Shown here: one piece after another, positions 8,123 to 16,169 of the stretch | How the letters are laid out: each line of letters starts with the position of its first letter | Position numbering within the stretch: position 1 is the stretch's first letter | NCBI GenBank assembly: GCA_018064905.1 | Contig: JAGHUJ010000203.1 | Coordinates: forward strand, 1-36,954 | Source: Candidatus Treponema equifaecale | Lineage (GTDB): Bacteria > Spirochaetota > Spirochaetia > Treponematales > Treponemataceae | DNA length: 36,954 bases | Direction: 5' to 3' | Position numbers and translations under genes: made by a program | The notes under the pieces: generated by a model | Told to the model about the DNA's origin: nothing | What the model saw: only the letters and a program-made list of their open reading frames with translations | The model's database searches: none

Positions 8123-9262
8123 TTATATTTGCTCCGGAAGCTTTAGCCATTGCTTTACGATGGTTTTTCTGAATGAATCATACAAGATAAAATAAACAGC
8201 CCTGAACAGAATTGGAAGAGACATTAAAATCTGAATAAACGGAACTTCCTTTTGAATAAAAATGTAGAATGGAAAATAAACCAAGATAAGAGATCCTGCA
8301 GCAAACCAATACACTTTTTTCCATTTTGTTTTTTTGGAAGGAAAAAATATTTCAAAAGCCATCAGAAGATTTGTTGGAAGAAAAATCAAAAACTGATAGT
8401 TGTTTCTGAAAATTGATTGATTTGAAAAAATGTCCTGAAGAAAAAATATGCTCCCCAAAATTCCAGACAAAAAGAAAAGCGCAAAATCAAAAGAATTTAT
8501 CAGCTTGTAAACTGACGAACGGTAGTAGGAAATTTTAAAAATAACTAACGATTGGTAAACGGATTCAATCAGGTATAAAATTAACAAAAATATTAAACTA
8601 ACAATCAATAGTTTGTTATAACTAATAAACGATAGTTTGTAGTCAGGTAAATCCAAACCATTTATTTTAGAAGAATACAATTCCAATGGAACAGAATCTG
8701 TAGAACTGCTTAATGCTTTTGAGGTAATATTCCTTGAATCAGAAACAAACGAACGGTTGGTAGTGTTAAATTTCCGTTTGCAATCATTCAATATTGAAGA
8801 AATGTGAGTGTAGGCATTGTTTTCAAGAATATCAAAATCGTATTTATATTCAGGAAAAGCTGTAAGCAGCTTGTATACGAAATCATAAATGTATTCTCTT
8901 TCTGGATAGGTCAAATCCAGAAGACTGTCGCTGATTGAAGCATCATTCTGACCTGTTATGATTTTTGTGTACGGATAGGAACAAATGCTTGCCTGCTTGT
9001 TTCGAAAATAAAACTTAAGCAGAAAAAAATTGTCCTCAAAGTTTTCAAAATGTGCAAAATCAACCAGCTGGTCCAGACCAAGATTTTTGTCATAAATTCT
9101 AAGACATGATTTTGAAAATGGTGATTTGAAAGTGCTGTTGTATTCAATGTTGACAAGTGAAATTTTTGAATCTTCAGAAAGCTGCTCAGGCAGTTCAAAG
9201 GAAAAGCCCTGCGATGAAAAAAACGAAACCAATAAAACTGAAAATATAGCCCTGAAGTTCAT
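8123..9262 (-). CDS. Membrane protein with Lnb-like (DUF4105-type) periplasmic domain
   Basis: The protein has 379 aa: a signal peptide or first helix (residues 1-22, ending SSQGFSF), a periplasmic domain (about 25-205) and about five membrane helices (about 215-240, 255-277, 288-308, 318-337, 345-365). The N-terminal part resembles the Lnb periplasmic (DUF4105) domain, e.g. SPFSKSCLRIYDKNLGLDQLVDF followed by a DNFFLLKFYF segment, which aligns by eye with the F.HTALRIYD....DIVFDYGTFDF...NF..KF pattern. The usual central histidine (FGHTAL) is not obvious here (FSKSCL), so activity is doubtful. It stands alone, divergent from the EAL-domain gene. Its coding region holds at least five copies of the AACTA..TAGTT palindrome, far more than any neighbour. 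Confidence 0.6.
   Translation of the reverse strand: MNFRAIFSVLLVSFFSSQGFSFELPEQLSEDSKISLVNIEYNSTFKSPFSKSCLRIYDKNLGLDQLVDFAHFENFEDNFFLLKFYFRNKQASICSYPYTKIITGQNDASISDSLLDLTYPEREYIYDFVYKLLTAFPEYKYDFDILENNAYTHISSILNDCKRKFNTTNRSFVSDSRNITSKALSSSTDSVPLELYSSKINGLDLPDYKLSFISYNKLLIVSLIFLLILYLIESVYQSLVIFKISYYRSSVYKLINSFDFALFFLSGILGSIFFLQDIFSNQSIFRNNYQFLIFLPTNLLMAFEIFFPSKKTKWKKVYWFAAGSLILVYFPFYIFIQKEVPFIQILMSLPILFRAVYFILYDSFRKTIVKQWLKLPEQI
8509..8637. repeat. Cluster of AACTAACG-type short palindromes
   Basis: Four imperfect copies lie within 130 bases: 8509-8526, 8543-8558, 8596-8613 (AACTAACAATCAATAGTT) and 8620-8637 (AACTAATAAACGATAGTT). A fifth, AACGAACGGTTGGTAGTG, is at 8748-8765. All are inside the membrane protein gene, in the part encoding the end of the periplasmic domain and the first membrane helices. 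The copies are 14-18 bases long with conserved arms and a variable centre. Confidence 0.55.
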
Positions 9263-9330
9263 GAATACAAGTATAATCGATTTGTGAACCTATTGGTAGA
9301 TACATGAAAACTTTAAGAAATTGAAATTTA

Positions 9331-9348
9331 AACTAATGTCCGTTAGTT
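9331..9348. repeat. 18-base copy of the AACTA..TAGTT palindrome
   Basis: AACTAATGTCCGTTAGTT lies in the 247-base intergenic region between the divergent membrane protein and EAL genes, 4 bases before a TTTTCCACA box. Confidence 0.5.
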
Positions 9349-9352
9349 AGAA

Positions 9353-9384
9353 TTTTCCACAGTTTGTTTAAAAATTGTGGAAAA
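9353..9384. promoter_or_regulatory. Inverted pair of DnaA-box-like 9-mers
   Basis: TTTTCCACA (9353-9361) and its reverse complement TGTGGAAAA (9376-9384) face each other 14 bases apart, followed by a very AT-rich stretch to about 9420. The same 9-mer recurs four times at 35894-35973. One mismatch separates it from the classical DnaA box TTATCCACA. Function is inferred; an autonomous hairpin or another regulator's site is possible. Confidence 0.4.
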
Positions 9385-9432
9385 CTTTTTTCAAAAATAA
9401 AAATTTTTTTTCATATTTAAAGTACTTGTTTT

Positions 9433-9459
9433 TTGACTAAAGTGCATTAAAATTATAAT
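9433..9459 (+). promoter_or_regulatory. Candidate promoter for EAL-domain gene
   Basis: TTGACT (9433-9438) and a perfect TATAAT (9454-9459) are spaced by 15 bases, shorter than ideal. A second TATAAT is at 9471-9476. Either would give a leader of some 25-45 bases before the TTG start at 9510. Confidence 0.4.
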
Positions 9460-9509
9460 GGTTTATCAGCTATAATTTTAAAACTACCTTAAAAGTTTGG
9501 GGTCACCTT

Positions 9510-11450
9510 TTGTCAATTCTTAATTTCGACTTTGATATTGCAGCAATACTTCTTTATTTAATTGTAATATATTCATATCTTCAAAAGCAGCATGTAACAA
9601 ATTCACAGCATAAAATTTTTGTGGCATTGTTTGTATGTGCTGTTCTTACACCGATTTTTGATATTCCAGCTTCACTTCTGATTGAATCGCAGGCTCACCC
9701 TTTCTGGGTTATGCTGACAAATACCATTTATTATATCAGCAAGCAGGGCACAACCTTCTGTTTTCTTATGTATATTTTCTCGCAGTTTCAGTCCCAGAGA
9801 ATTCTGCCTAGAAAGCAGAGAGCCATAACTTTGGCACCGCTTGTAATCATTGTTATTCTGATTCTGATAAATCCTTTGACCGGCTGGATTTTTGACTACA
9901 AATTTGTGGAAGACCAGGGCTTCACATATATCCGCGGACCTTTACGGGTCATAACATTTATTGCCTGTATTCTGTACTTTATCTGGACTTGCAAATTTGT
10001 TCACGACAGAAAGCATCTGTACAACAAAAGCATCAGAAAACTGGTTTACGCAATCAGCACAATAAACATCTTAGCTCAGCTCATTCAGTATTTTAATTCT
10101 TCAATTCTTCTTCACAGCATTGCCTTTGCAATCAGTATGCTGCTGATGATTCTGAATCTTGAACGCTATGGAATGGTTGTTGATCCTGTTTCCGGAATGG
10201 CAAAAAAAGAACACCTGGAACTTCTGGCCAGAAGAAACAGCTACAGCAGAATTCCGTTCTATTCAGTTATGATTAAAATTGCCGGTTACGATGCTCTTAC
10301 AGCAAGCTACGGCCTTGAAACAACAGAAGCTTTTATCCGGGAACTGGAAAAAACTATGGTTTCATTCTCGGGACAGGGAAAAGGCTTCTTAATCAACACA
10401 AATTTCTTCGTTCTTCTTTTTGATTACAAGAGCAACATATTCCGAATCCAGGAACAGCTTTACGAAAATCTCAAAAAACCGAGAACCATAAACAATGTGG
10501 AGCTTAGCTGCGAATTTTTCATCACCTGTATTTGCTATCCTGACCATGTTCGAAATATGGAAAGTTATCTGGCTTCAATTCAGGGATTTGAAAAGCATGA
10601 AGGAACAAATTACGGCGTAATTCCTGCAAAGGAACTTAAGATAAATGACAGCATTCGTGAGCAGAAGGTTAAGCGTGCCATTGAATATGCTTTGCAGAAT
10701 GATAAGTTCCAGCTTTTCTACCAGCCTATATGTACATCGGATGAGAAAAAATTTGTTACGGCAGAAGCTTTGATTCGACTGAATGACATGGAGCTTGGAC
10801 GAATTCCGCCGGATGAATTTATTCCGATTGCAGAAAAAAGCGGTCTCATCATCCAGATTGGTAACTGGGTTCTGGAAACTGTGTGTAAATTCATCCACGA
10901 CCATGACATGGAAAAGCTTGGACTTGAATATATTGAAGTGAACCTTTCCACAGTTCAGGTTTTGCAGAGAAATTTTATAGAAACTATCGATGCAATTACG
11001 GCAAAATATGGTGTTGAAAGCAGATATCTTTGTTTTGAAATTACAGAAACTGCTTCAAATGCTGCGCCTGCTATTTTTGCTGAAAATCTGGATCTTTTGA
11101 ATCAGAGAAACTATATTCTTGCTTTGGACGATTTTGGTACAGGCTACGGAAACCTTCAGCGAATGGTTACCCACAACTTTAAGATCATCAAATTCGACAA
11201 AAACATGACACAGAAGCTTTCTCAGGAAGGTCAGTTGCAGAAGGTTTACCAGACCTTGCAGAAAATGATTACTTCAATGGGTTCTTCTATTGTAACAGAA
11301 GGTGTAGAAACTCAGGAACAGTATGATTTCATCAAGAATACAGGCGCAGGTTACATTCAGGGATTCTTCTTCTCAAAACCGCTCTCTGAAAATGACTTTG
11401 TGCGATTTCTTGAACAGAATGCAAAGACAAACTCAAATGGGACTAACTAA
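9510..11450 (+). CDS. Membrane-bound c-di-GMP phosphodiesterase (7TM-degenerate GGDEF-EAL)
   Basis: The protein (646 aa) is predicted to hydrolyse the second messenger c-di-GMP. Residues about 5-225 contain seven or so membrane helices forming an unidentified sensor domain. Residues about 225-365 look like a GGDEF domain that has lost the GG(D/E)EF motif, so it is probably not a cyclase. Residues about 385-635 are an EAL domain with the catalytic set intact: EAL in TAEALIRL (about 418), EVNLS, CFEITETAS, ALDDFGTGYG (about 540), KFDKNM and VTEGVE (about 597). Translation seems to start at TTG. murD follows after 42 bases on the same strand, so co-transcription is possible. Confidence 0.92.
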   Translation: MSILNFDFDIAAILLYLIVIYSYLQKQHVTNSQHKIFVALFVCAVLTPIFDIPASLLIESQAHPFWVMLTNTIYYISKQGTTFCFLMYIFSQFQSQRILPRKQRAITLAPLVIIVILILINPLTGWIFDYKFVEDQGFTYIRGPLRVITFIACILYFIWTCKFVHDRKHLYNKSIRKLVYAISTINILAQLIQYFNSSILLHSIAFAISMLLMILNLERYGMVVDPVSGMAKKEHLELLARRNSYSRIPFYSVMIKIAGYDALTASYGLETTEAFIRELEKTMVSFSGQGKGFLINTNFFVLLFDYKSNIFRIQEQLYENLKKPRTINNVELSCEFFITCICYPDHVRNMESYLASIQGFEKHEGTNYGVIPAKELKINDSIREQKVKRAIEYALQNDKFQLFYQPICTSDEKKFVTAEALIRLNDMELGRIPPDEFIPIAEKSGLIIQIGNWVLETVCKFIHDHDMEKLGLEYIEVNLSTVQVLQRNFIETIDAITAKYGVESRYLCFEITETASNAAPAIFAENLDLLNQRNYILALDDFGTGYGNLQRMVTHNFKIIKFDKNMTQKLSQEGQLQKVYQTLQKMITSMGSSIVTEGVETQEQYDFIKNTGAGYIQGFFFSKPLSENDFVRFLEQNAKTNSNGTN

Positions 11451-11492
11451 AAATCTGAAAATTTAAAAAATACCCGAATAAAGGAAAATATT

Positions 11493-13082
11493 ATGGCAGA
11501 AATTGAACCAAAACCACCAGTACCACACGTTTATCCACAGGGCTGCTATTTTAACAAAATTGAAGACATTGCCGGCAAGATTGTTGTTGTAATGGGGCTG
11601 GGATTGAACGGCGGCGGCGAGGCTTCTGTTCGTTTTTTGCTTAAGCACGGTGCAAATGTTATTGCTACAGATATGAAGTCTGCTGAAGATTTGGCACCGA
11701 CTGTAAATTCTTTGAACAATGATCCTGAACTGGACACTACCCGCCTTACCTACAGGCTTGGCGAGCATAAAATCGAAGACTTTGAAAATGCTGACTGTGT
11801 AATCAAAAATCCAGGCGTTAAATACGACGGAAATAAATATCTTGCGGCGGCAAAGGCAATAGAAACCGACATTTCACTGTTCCTGCATTTTTCAAAAGCA
11901 CCAATAATCGCTGTGACTGGTTCAAAAGGAAAATCCAGCACTGTTTCTGCAATTTACTACGGGCTCAAAGCTTCTGGATTTAACGCATATCTTGGCGGAA
12001 ACATCACAGTTTCACCGCTTACATTCCTGGAAAACACAGATGAAACCACACCGGTTGTACTGGAACTCAGCAGCTGGCAGCTGGCAGACCTTCACGGAAG
12101 AAAGGCCCTTAAACCTCATATCAGCATCATCACAAAGATAATTCCTGATCATCAGAATTTCTATCATTCAATGCTGGCCTATGTTAACGACAAAAAGCTT
12201 ATTTATGCAGACCAGACAAAAAAAGACTATGCAATCTTTGACTTTGACCCGGATCCGGCTGCAGACGGCGGCACTTTGATTGAGAACTGGGGCGAACTTT
12301 TTGCCAAGGAATGCAGTCATTCCGGCGGGCCAACAGTGCTGCGATATTCAAAAAAGCCGCTTCCAGAAGGAGTTCTGGGAGTATGGCAGGATAAAAAAGG
12401 TAACGGAATCGCCCGCCTAAGCACAGCAATTTTGGACACACTTCCACAGGACTACGAAAAAAATACGGAAACAGTGCTTAAGGATCTGATTGTTCCAGGA
12501 AAGCACATGCGCCTGAACTGTCTTAACGCGGCACTGGTTCTTAGAATTATGGGTGTTTCACCTGAGCGAATTGTTGAAGTTCTGGGAAAATGGAGCGGAA
12601 TCGAGCATCGTCTGGAATTTTTCCACGAGGCAAAGGTTTCTGGAACCACTTACCGTTTCTACAATGATTCGGCAGCTACAGTTCCAGAGGCGGCAGCAGA
12701 AGCAACCCAGGCCTTTGGAAAACCGGTTGTATTTCTTTCTGGAGGTACGGACAAAGGTCTGGATCTTTCACCGGTTGCAAAAGGAATCTGCGAAAATGGC
12801 AAGAACATTGTTCCAAAATCGGTTTATCTTCTTGCAGGAACAGCCACAGACAAACTTATTCCGGATTTTGACTCAAACAAAATTGCCTACAATGGACCTT
12901 TCAACAGCGTGGATGAAATGCTGACCAAGCTTAAGGAAGATCTGGAAACTGCTTCTAAAACTGATGACAAGGAACCTCAGATTGTTGTATTTTCACCGGG
13001 TGCCACAAGTTTTGGAATGTTCAAGAATGAATTTGACCGTGGAAATCAGTTCAAAGACAAGGTAAAGAAGATTTTTAACTAG
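11493..13082 (+). CDS. murD: UDP-N-acetylmuramoyl-L-alanine--D-glutamate ligase
   Basis: MurD adds D-glutamate to the peptidoglycan precursor in the cytoplasm. Motifs seen: an N-terminal nucleotide-fold VVVMGLGLNGGGEAS; DCVIKNPGV; the ATP-binding loop as VTGSKGKSST (about residue 140-149; most ligases have GTNGK[ST]); LELSSWQLADL; ITKIIPDHQNFY; the central LKDLIVPGKHMRLNCLNAALVL; and NDSAATVPEAAAEA with VVFLSGGTDKGLDL. At 529 aa it is longer than the usual 440-460, mainly from an acidic insertion around residues 245-300 and a longer N-terminus. AAAGGAAAA precedes the ATG. The M15-type peptidase gene downstream also acts on cell wall material. Confidence 0.93.
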   Translation: MAEIEPKPPVPHVYPQGCYFNKIEDIAGKIVVVMGLGLNGGGEASVRFLLKHGANVIATDMKSAEDLAPTVNSLNNDPELDTTRLTYRLGEHKIEDFENADCVIKNPGVKYDGNKYLAAAKAIETDISLFLHFSKAPIIAVTGSKGKSSTVSAIYYGLKASGFNAYLGGNITVSPLTFLENTDETTPVVLELSSWQLADLHGRKALKPHISIITKIIPDHQNFYHSMLAYVNDKKLIYADQTKKDYAIFDFDPDPAADGGTLIENWGELFAKECSHSGGPTVLRYSKKPLPEGVLGVWQDKKGNGIARLSTAILDTLPQDYEKNTETVLKDLIVPGKHMRLNCLNAALVLRIMGVSPERIVEVLGKWSGIEHRLEFFHEAKVSGTTYRFYNDSAATVPEAAAEATQAFGKPVVFLSGGTDKGLDLSPVAKGICENGKNIVPKSVYLLAGTATDKLIPDFDSNKIAYNGPFNSVDEMLTKLKEDLETASKTDDKEPQIVVFSPGATSFGMFKNEFDRGNQFKDKVKKIFN

Positions 13083-13180
13083 GGCGCAACCGCCTTAAAA
13101 GGCGGTCGGGCGTTCCGTGGCTTGCTAACGCGCGGTGCCTTTGGCACTGGCTTCGCCACCACTCCATGCCCTTGCGCGTG
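13082..13180. repeat. GC-rich multi-hairpin element between murD and peptidase gene
   Basis: This is a block of about 100 bases, strikingly richer in G+C than its surroundings. It holds three tandem hairpins: ACCGCCTT/AAGGCGGT (13089-13106), GTGCC/GGCAC (13135-13147) and TGGC/GCCA (13148-13158). It is bounded by GCGCAA (13084-13089) and its complement TTGCGC (13172-13177). It begins at the murD stop codon and ends just before the ATG of the next gene. This is the structure expected of a dispersed intergenic repeat; copies elsewhere in the genome cannot be seen from here. Confidence 0.6.
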
Positions 13181-13185
13181 ATTCA

Positions 13186-14127
13186 ATGAAAAGAATATTT
13201 CTTTCAATATTTTTTCTATTTTTCTCACTATTTTCAATTTTTTCACATTCAATGATGCTTTATGACCATGAGATGAGGTTCAGCAAATTTGGTTTTTATC
13301 CAAAGAAGCTGATCTCGCTCATGCGCTGCTATCCAGATGTGGAATACAAGGCTCATTTTGATTTAAGCGTCTGGGACTGGGAAATTTATTTGACTGCAAA
13401 TATCTTTGAGAACCGACCGGACCAGAAATACAATGCAAAAAAGCACGCAACTTTGTATTGGGCTGATGGAAGAATGCTTCCAAGAAGCGAACTTTCCAAT
13501 AAATCAAAGTATTGGTCGCTTCAGTACAAGTATAACGATAGTACACCTGATCCAAAAAATTTCACAAGGGAAGACATTGAACGAATCAAGGAGTTTGGCT
13601 CCTCTGAAAACAGAAAAAATCAGGCCGGATCACCAATGTTTTTCTTTGATTTTTTGTATTCGGCCCGTTCAAGAATCATAATCGAAGACCATGTGGTAAA
13701 GACGAGCTTTTTGGGAAAAAAGACAAAGGTTCACGAAAGAATTGTGCCGGCTCTGAAAAATGTGGAAAAAACTATTCTAAAAGCTGCGGCAACTGATTCA
13801 GAACTAAAGGCCATTGTGGAAAGCTTTGGTTCTGCAGATGCCTATCACTGGCGGGAAATCCGTGACACCAGCAGAAAATCCTTTCACTCATACGGAATTG
13901 CCCTGGACATTTTACCAAAAAAACTGAAGGGCAAGGCAATTTACTGGAGCTGGGAAAAAGACCGCCGCGGTGAAAAATGGATGCTGACTCCGCTGGAAGA
14001 AAGGTGGACTCCCGGCAAAAAAATAATAAAAATTTTCGAAAACAACGGCTTTATCTGGGGCGGCAACTGGATAATCTTTGATTGTATGCACTTTGAGTAC
14101 CATCCAGAATTGGTAAACAAATTCTAA
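13186..14127 (+). CDS. Exported M15-type peptidase (VanY/L,D-endopeptidase-like)
   Basis: This is a predicted zinc peptidase acting on peptidoglycan in the periplasm. The 313-residue protein starts with a signal peptide (MKRIFLSIFFLFFSLFSIFSHS). The C-terminal third carries the M15 metal-site pattern: FHSYGIALDI (about residues 232-241, supplying His and Asp ligands) and DCMHFEYHPEL (about 300, third His). The region between residues 40 and 200 is not recognisable to me. ATG 13186 is chosen because the in-frame upstream GTG lies inside the GC-rich repeat and the signal peptide begins at this ATG; no strong ribosome site is seen. It follows murD and ends in a long inverted repeat. Confidence 0.78.
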   Translation: MKRIFLSIFFLFFSLFSIFSHSMMLYDHEMRFSKFGFYPKKLISLMRCYPDVEYKAHFDLSVWDWEIYLTANIFENRPDQKYNAKKHATLYWADGRMLPRSELSNKSKYWSLQYKYNDSTPDPKNFTREDIERIKEFGSSENRKNQAGSPMFFFDFLYSARSRIIIEDHVVKTSFLGKKTKVHERIVPALKNVEKTILKAAATDSELKAIVESFGSADAYHWREIRDTSRKSFHSYGIALDILPKKLKGKAIYWSWEKDRRGEKWMLTPLEERWTPGKKIIKIFENNGFIWGGNWIIFDCMHFEYHPELVNKF

Positions 14128-14135
14128 AGGCTAAA

Positions 14136-14223
14136 GTCATTTCGAGCGAAGTCGAGAAATCTATATTTAATAAAAAAATACTCAGTAGATTTCTCCATTT
14201 CGCTTCGCTTCAGTCGAAATGAC
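14136..14223. repeat. Inverted TCGA-type intergenic repeat, possible bidirectional terminator
   Basis: The left arm begins GTCATTTCGAGCGAAGTCGA (14136) and runs to about 14163. The right arm (14186-14223) starts TAGATTTCTCC and ends CAGTCGAAATGAC, its imperfect complement. It fills the gap between the convergent peptidase (+) and folE2 (-). Related arms occur at 15084-15142, 16050-16119 and 36841-36949. Confidence 0.75.
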
Positions 14224-14227
14224 ATTA

Positions 14228-15058
14228 TTATATATCCGTGGCGCTAAATTCTGCAAAGGCATATGCGTTGTGGGCGTGGATACTTTCTTCTGTTTCGGCT
14301 TCTACGGTGAACCATTGGAAATTCATTTTCTTTAGGCCCAGATAGACTTCCCTTACTACGTCTTCTACGAATCTTGGGTTGTCGTAGGCGTGTTCGGTTA
14401 CGAATTTTTCGTCCTGTCTTTTTAAAACTGAGTAAAGCGGTGTGGAAGCACAGCTTTCAATCATTGAAATTACGTCTTCAATCCAGAAAAAGTTTGTGTA
14501 TAAAATTTTAACCTTTACAAAGCCCCGCTGGTTGTGTGCTCCGTATTCAGAAATTGCCTTGGAACAAGGACAAAGGGTTGCCAGAGGTACCTTGATTGAA
14601 ATGAAGAATTTGTGATCGGGGCGTTGCGGGGTGTCCCCGCTGGAGTGGGTAGCGGAAGCAGTTGCTGGAGCGCAGGGAGAGACTTCTCCCTCATAGGTAC
14701 AGATATATTCCATCATACCTTCACTGCCAGTAACTGGTGCTTTTTTTTCTATAAAATATGGAAAAGTTATTCGGCCAAATGCCCGCTGTGCATCCAGTTT
14801 TGTTCGGATTTCTTCAAGCATTTCAAGGAAGTTCTGCATGGAAATGTCCTTGTGGTAATTGTGGAAAATCTGAATGAACCGGCTCATGTGAGTTCCCTTG
14901 TAATTGTGAGGAAGATTCACAAAAAGGTTCACTGTTGCCGATGTGGTCTGAGTCTTTTTTTCTTTATCTAAAACCTGCACAGGATACCTGACGTTTTTTA
15001 CTCCAACTTTCTGGAGCGGTACTTCGCGGGTATCCTGTTCATTCTGAATGTCGATCAT
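14228..15058 (-). CDS. folE2: GTP cyclohydrolase FolE2 (type IB) with in-frame repeat insertion
   Basis: FolE2 converts GTP to dihydroneopterin triphosphate, the first step toward folate and queuosine. The 276-residue product has the family core: IDIQNEQDTREVPLQKVGVK at the start, TTSATVNLFVNLP, KGTHMSRFIQ, and the active-site segment LCPCSKAISEYGAHNQRG near residue 162. A start further upstream would add 23 residues (including CHLDRSGEV) that are merely translated intergenic repeat, so ATG at 15058 is preferred, though its ribosome site is weak. Residues about 126-148 (starting SPCAPATASATHSSGD) are absent from the FolE2 proteins I know and are encoded by a GC-rich double hairpin at 14621-14690. 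The gene continues the folate theme of folD upstream. Confidence 0.92.
   Translation of the reverse strand: MIDIQNEQDTREVPLQKVGVKNVRYPVQVLDKEKKTQTTSATVNLFVNLPHNYKGTHMSRFIQIFHNYHKDISMQNFLEMLEEIRTKLDAQRAFGRITFPYFIEKKAPVTGSEGMMEYICTYEGEVSPCAPATASATHSSGDTPQRPDHKFFISIKVPLATLCPCSKAISEYGAHNQRGFVKVKILYTNFFWIEDVISMIESCASTPLYSVLKRQDEKFVTEHAYDNPRFVEDVVREVYLGLKKMNFQWFTVEAETEESIHAHNAYAFAEFSATDI
14621..14690. repeat. GC-rich double-hairpin element inserted in frame in folE2
   Basis: Two perfect hairpins, GCGGGG-TGT-CCCCGC (14626-14640) and GGGAGA-GACT-TCTCCC (14675-14690), flank a 34-base GC-rich spacer. The segment stands out from the AT-rich gene around it and encodes about 23 low-complexity residues just before the conserved catalytic strand, keeping the frame open. 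It behaves like the protein-coding palindromic elements described in Rickettsia, by analogy. Confidence 0.6.
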
Positions 15059-15083
15059 AAGCCTATTAACAGTAATTATGCGG

Positions 15084-15142
15084 CAGACCTCTCCACTACG
15101 GTCGAGGTGACAAAATGTGACCTCCACGATGGTCGAGGTGAC
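15084..15142. repeat. Tandem TCGA-type repeat units between folE2 and folD
   Basis: Two related units contain CTCCACTACGGTCGAGGTGA and CTCCACGATGGTCGAGGTGA. The first (15084-15112, 29 bases) is identical to 36921-36949 at the other end of the window. The units extend the folE2 reading frame upstream artificially. Confidence 0.75.
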
Positions 15143-15152
15143 AGTGCCGAAG

Positions 15153-16028
15153 TTATTTTACAGTATTTTCTGCAGCTTCCAATGTATTGTACATCAGCAT
15201 GGCGATTGTCATTGGTCCTACTCCGCCTGGAACTGGTGTGATGAAGCTTGCTTTTTCCTTGATTTCTTCAAAATCAGTGTCACCGATGAGACGGAATCCT
15301 GATTTTTTTGTTGCATCTGGAATTCTGTTTACGCCAACATCAATTACAACGGCCCCTTCTTTTACCATGTCAGCTGTAACTGTGTGTGGGTGACCAGAAG
15401 CTGCTACGATGATGTCTGCCTGTTTTACGATTTCTGCCATGTTTTTTGTACCTGTGTGGCACATTGTAACTGTACAGTTTGTTTCACGGCGGGCAAGAAG
15501 AATTGTAACTGGTTTGCCAACAATGTTTGAACGGCCGATTACAACTGCATGTTTTCCGGAAGTTTCAATTCCCATTCTTTCAAGAAGAACGATGATTCCG
15601 TGTGGTGTACATGGCAGGAATGCTTTTTTACCGATTACAAGGTTTCCAACATTTACAGGGTGGAAGCCGTCAACATCCTTTTCTGGTGAAATTGCCATGA
15701 TAACTTTGTCTTCGTTGATATGCTTTGGAAGAGGAAGCTGAACCAGAATTCCGTGAACTGAATCATCTTTGTTGAGGTCGTCGATTATTTTGAGAAGTTC
15801 TTCTTCTGTTGTTTCTGCAGGAAGGTCAACTGACTTGTCTACCATGCCAGCTTCTGCAAGAGCTTTTCTTTTTCCTGTAACGTAAGAAACTGATGCTGGA
15901 TTTTCGCCAACAAGAATAACTGCCAGACAAGGATTGATTCCCTTTTCCTTTAATGCTGCAACTTTTTCTGCAACTCCGGCACGAACATCCAGTGCAATCT
16001 GCTTTCCATCGATAATTGTAGCGCTCAT
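15153..16028 (-). CDS. folD: Methylenetetrahydrofolate dehydrogenase/cyclohydrolase
   Basis: This bifunctional cytoplasmic enzyme interconverts 5,10-methylene-, methenyl- and 10-formyl-tetrahydrofolate. The 291-residue product shows the family signatures: [27 protein letters not shown] (about 100), DVDGFHP, the nucleotide-binding [14 protein letters not shown] (about 160), and the closing [25 protein letters not shown] 16028 is chosen because AGAGGT lies just upstream and homologues start at this MSATIIDGK; the longer in-frame start adds only translated repeat sequence. folE2 is downstream on the same strand after a 94-base repeat-filled gap. Confidence 0.96.
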   Translation of the reverse strand: MSATIIDGKQIALDVRAGVAEKVAALKEKGINPCLAVILVGENPASVSYVTGKRKALAEAGMVDKSVDLPAETTEEELLKIIDDLNKDDSVHGILVQLPLPKHINEDKVIMAISPEKDVDGFHPVNVGNLVIGKKAFLPCTPHGIIVLLERMGIETSGKHAVVIGRSNIVGKPVTILLARRETNCTVTMCHTGTKNMAEIVKQADIIVAASGHPHTVTADMVKEGAVVIDVGVNRIPDATKKSGFRLIGDTDFEEIKEKASFITPVPGGVGPMTIAMLMYNTLEAAENTVK

Positions 16029-16049
16029 TTTGTAACCTCTTATATTTTT

Positions 16050-16119
16050 GTCATCTCGACTGAAGCGAAGCGTAATGGAGAGATCTGTAAAAGGATTTCT
16101 CAACTACGTTCGAAATGAC
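16050..16119. repeat. Inverted TCGA-type intergenic repeat
   Basis: The left arm starts GTCATCTCGACTGAAGCGAA and runs to about 16086. The right arm (16092-16119) contains GGATTTCTCAACTACG and ends CGAAATGAC. Family relatives are at 14136-14223 and 36841-36949. It lies directly upstream of folD. Confidence 0.7.
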
Positions 16120-16169
16120 AATTAATTGTAACCTCTATAAAGCTTTGGTTTTTATCTTTTTAGATAATG

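Noticed and set aside
13135..13185. GTG start adding 17 residues to the M15-type peptidase
   Set aside because: This start lies in the GC-rich hairpin element, and the signal peptide begins at ATG 13186.
15059..15127. Longer N-terminus for FolE2
   Set aside because: The extra residues are translated intergenic repeat (CHLDRSGEV); homologues start at MIDIQNEQDTREV.
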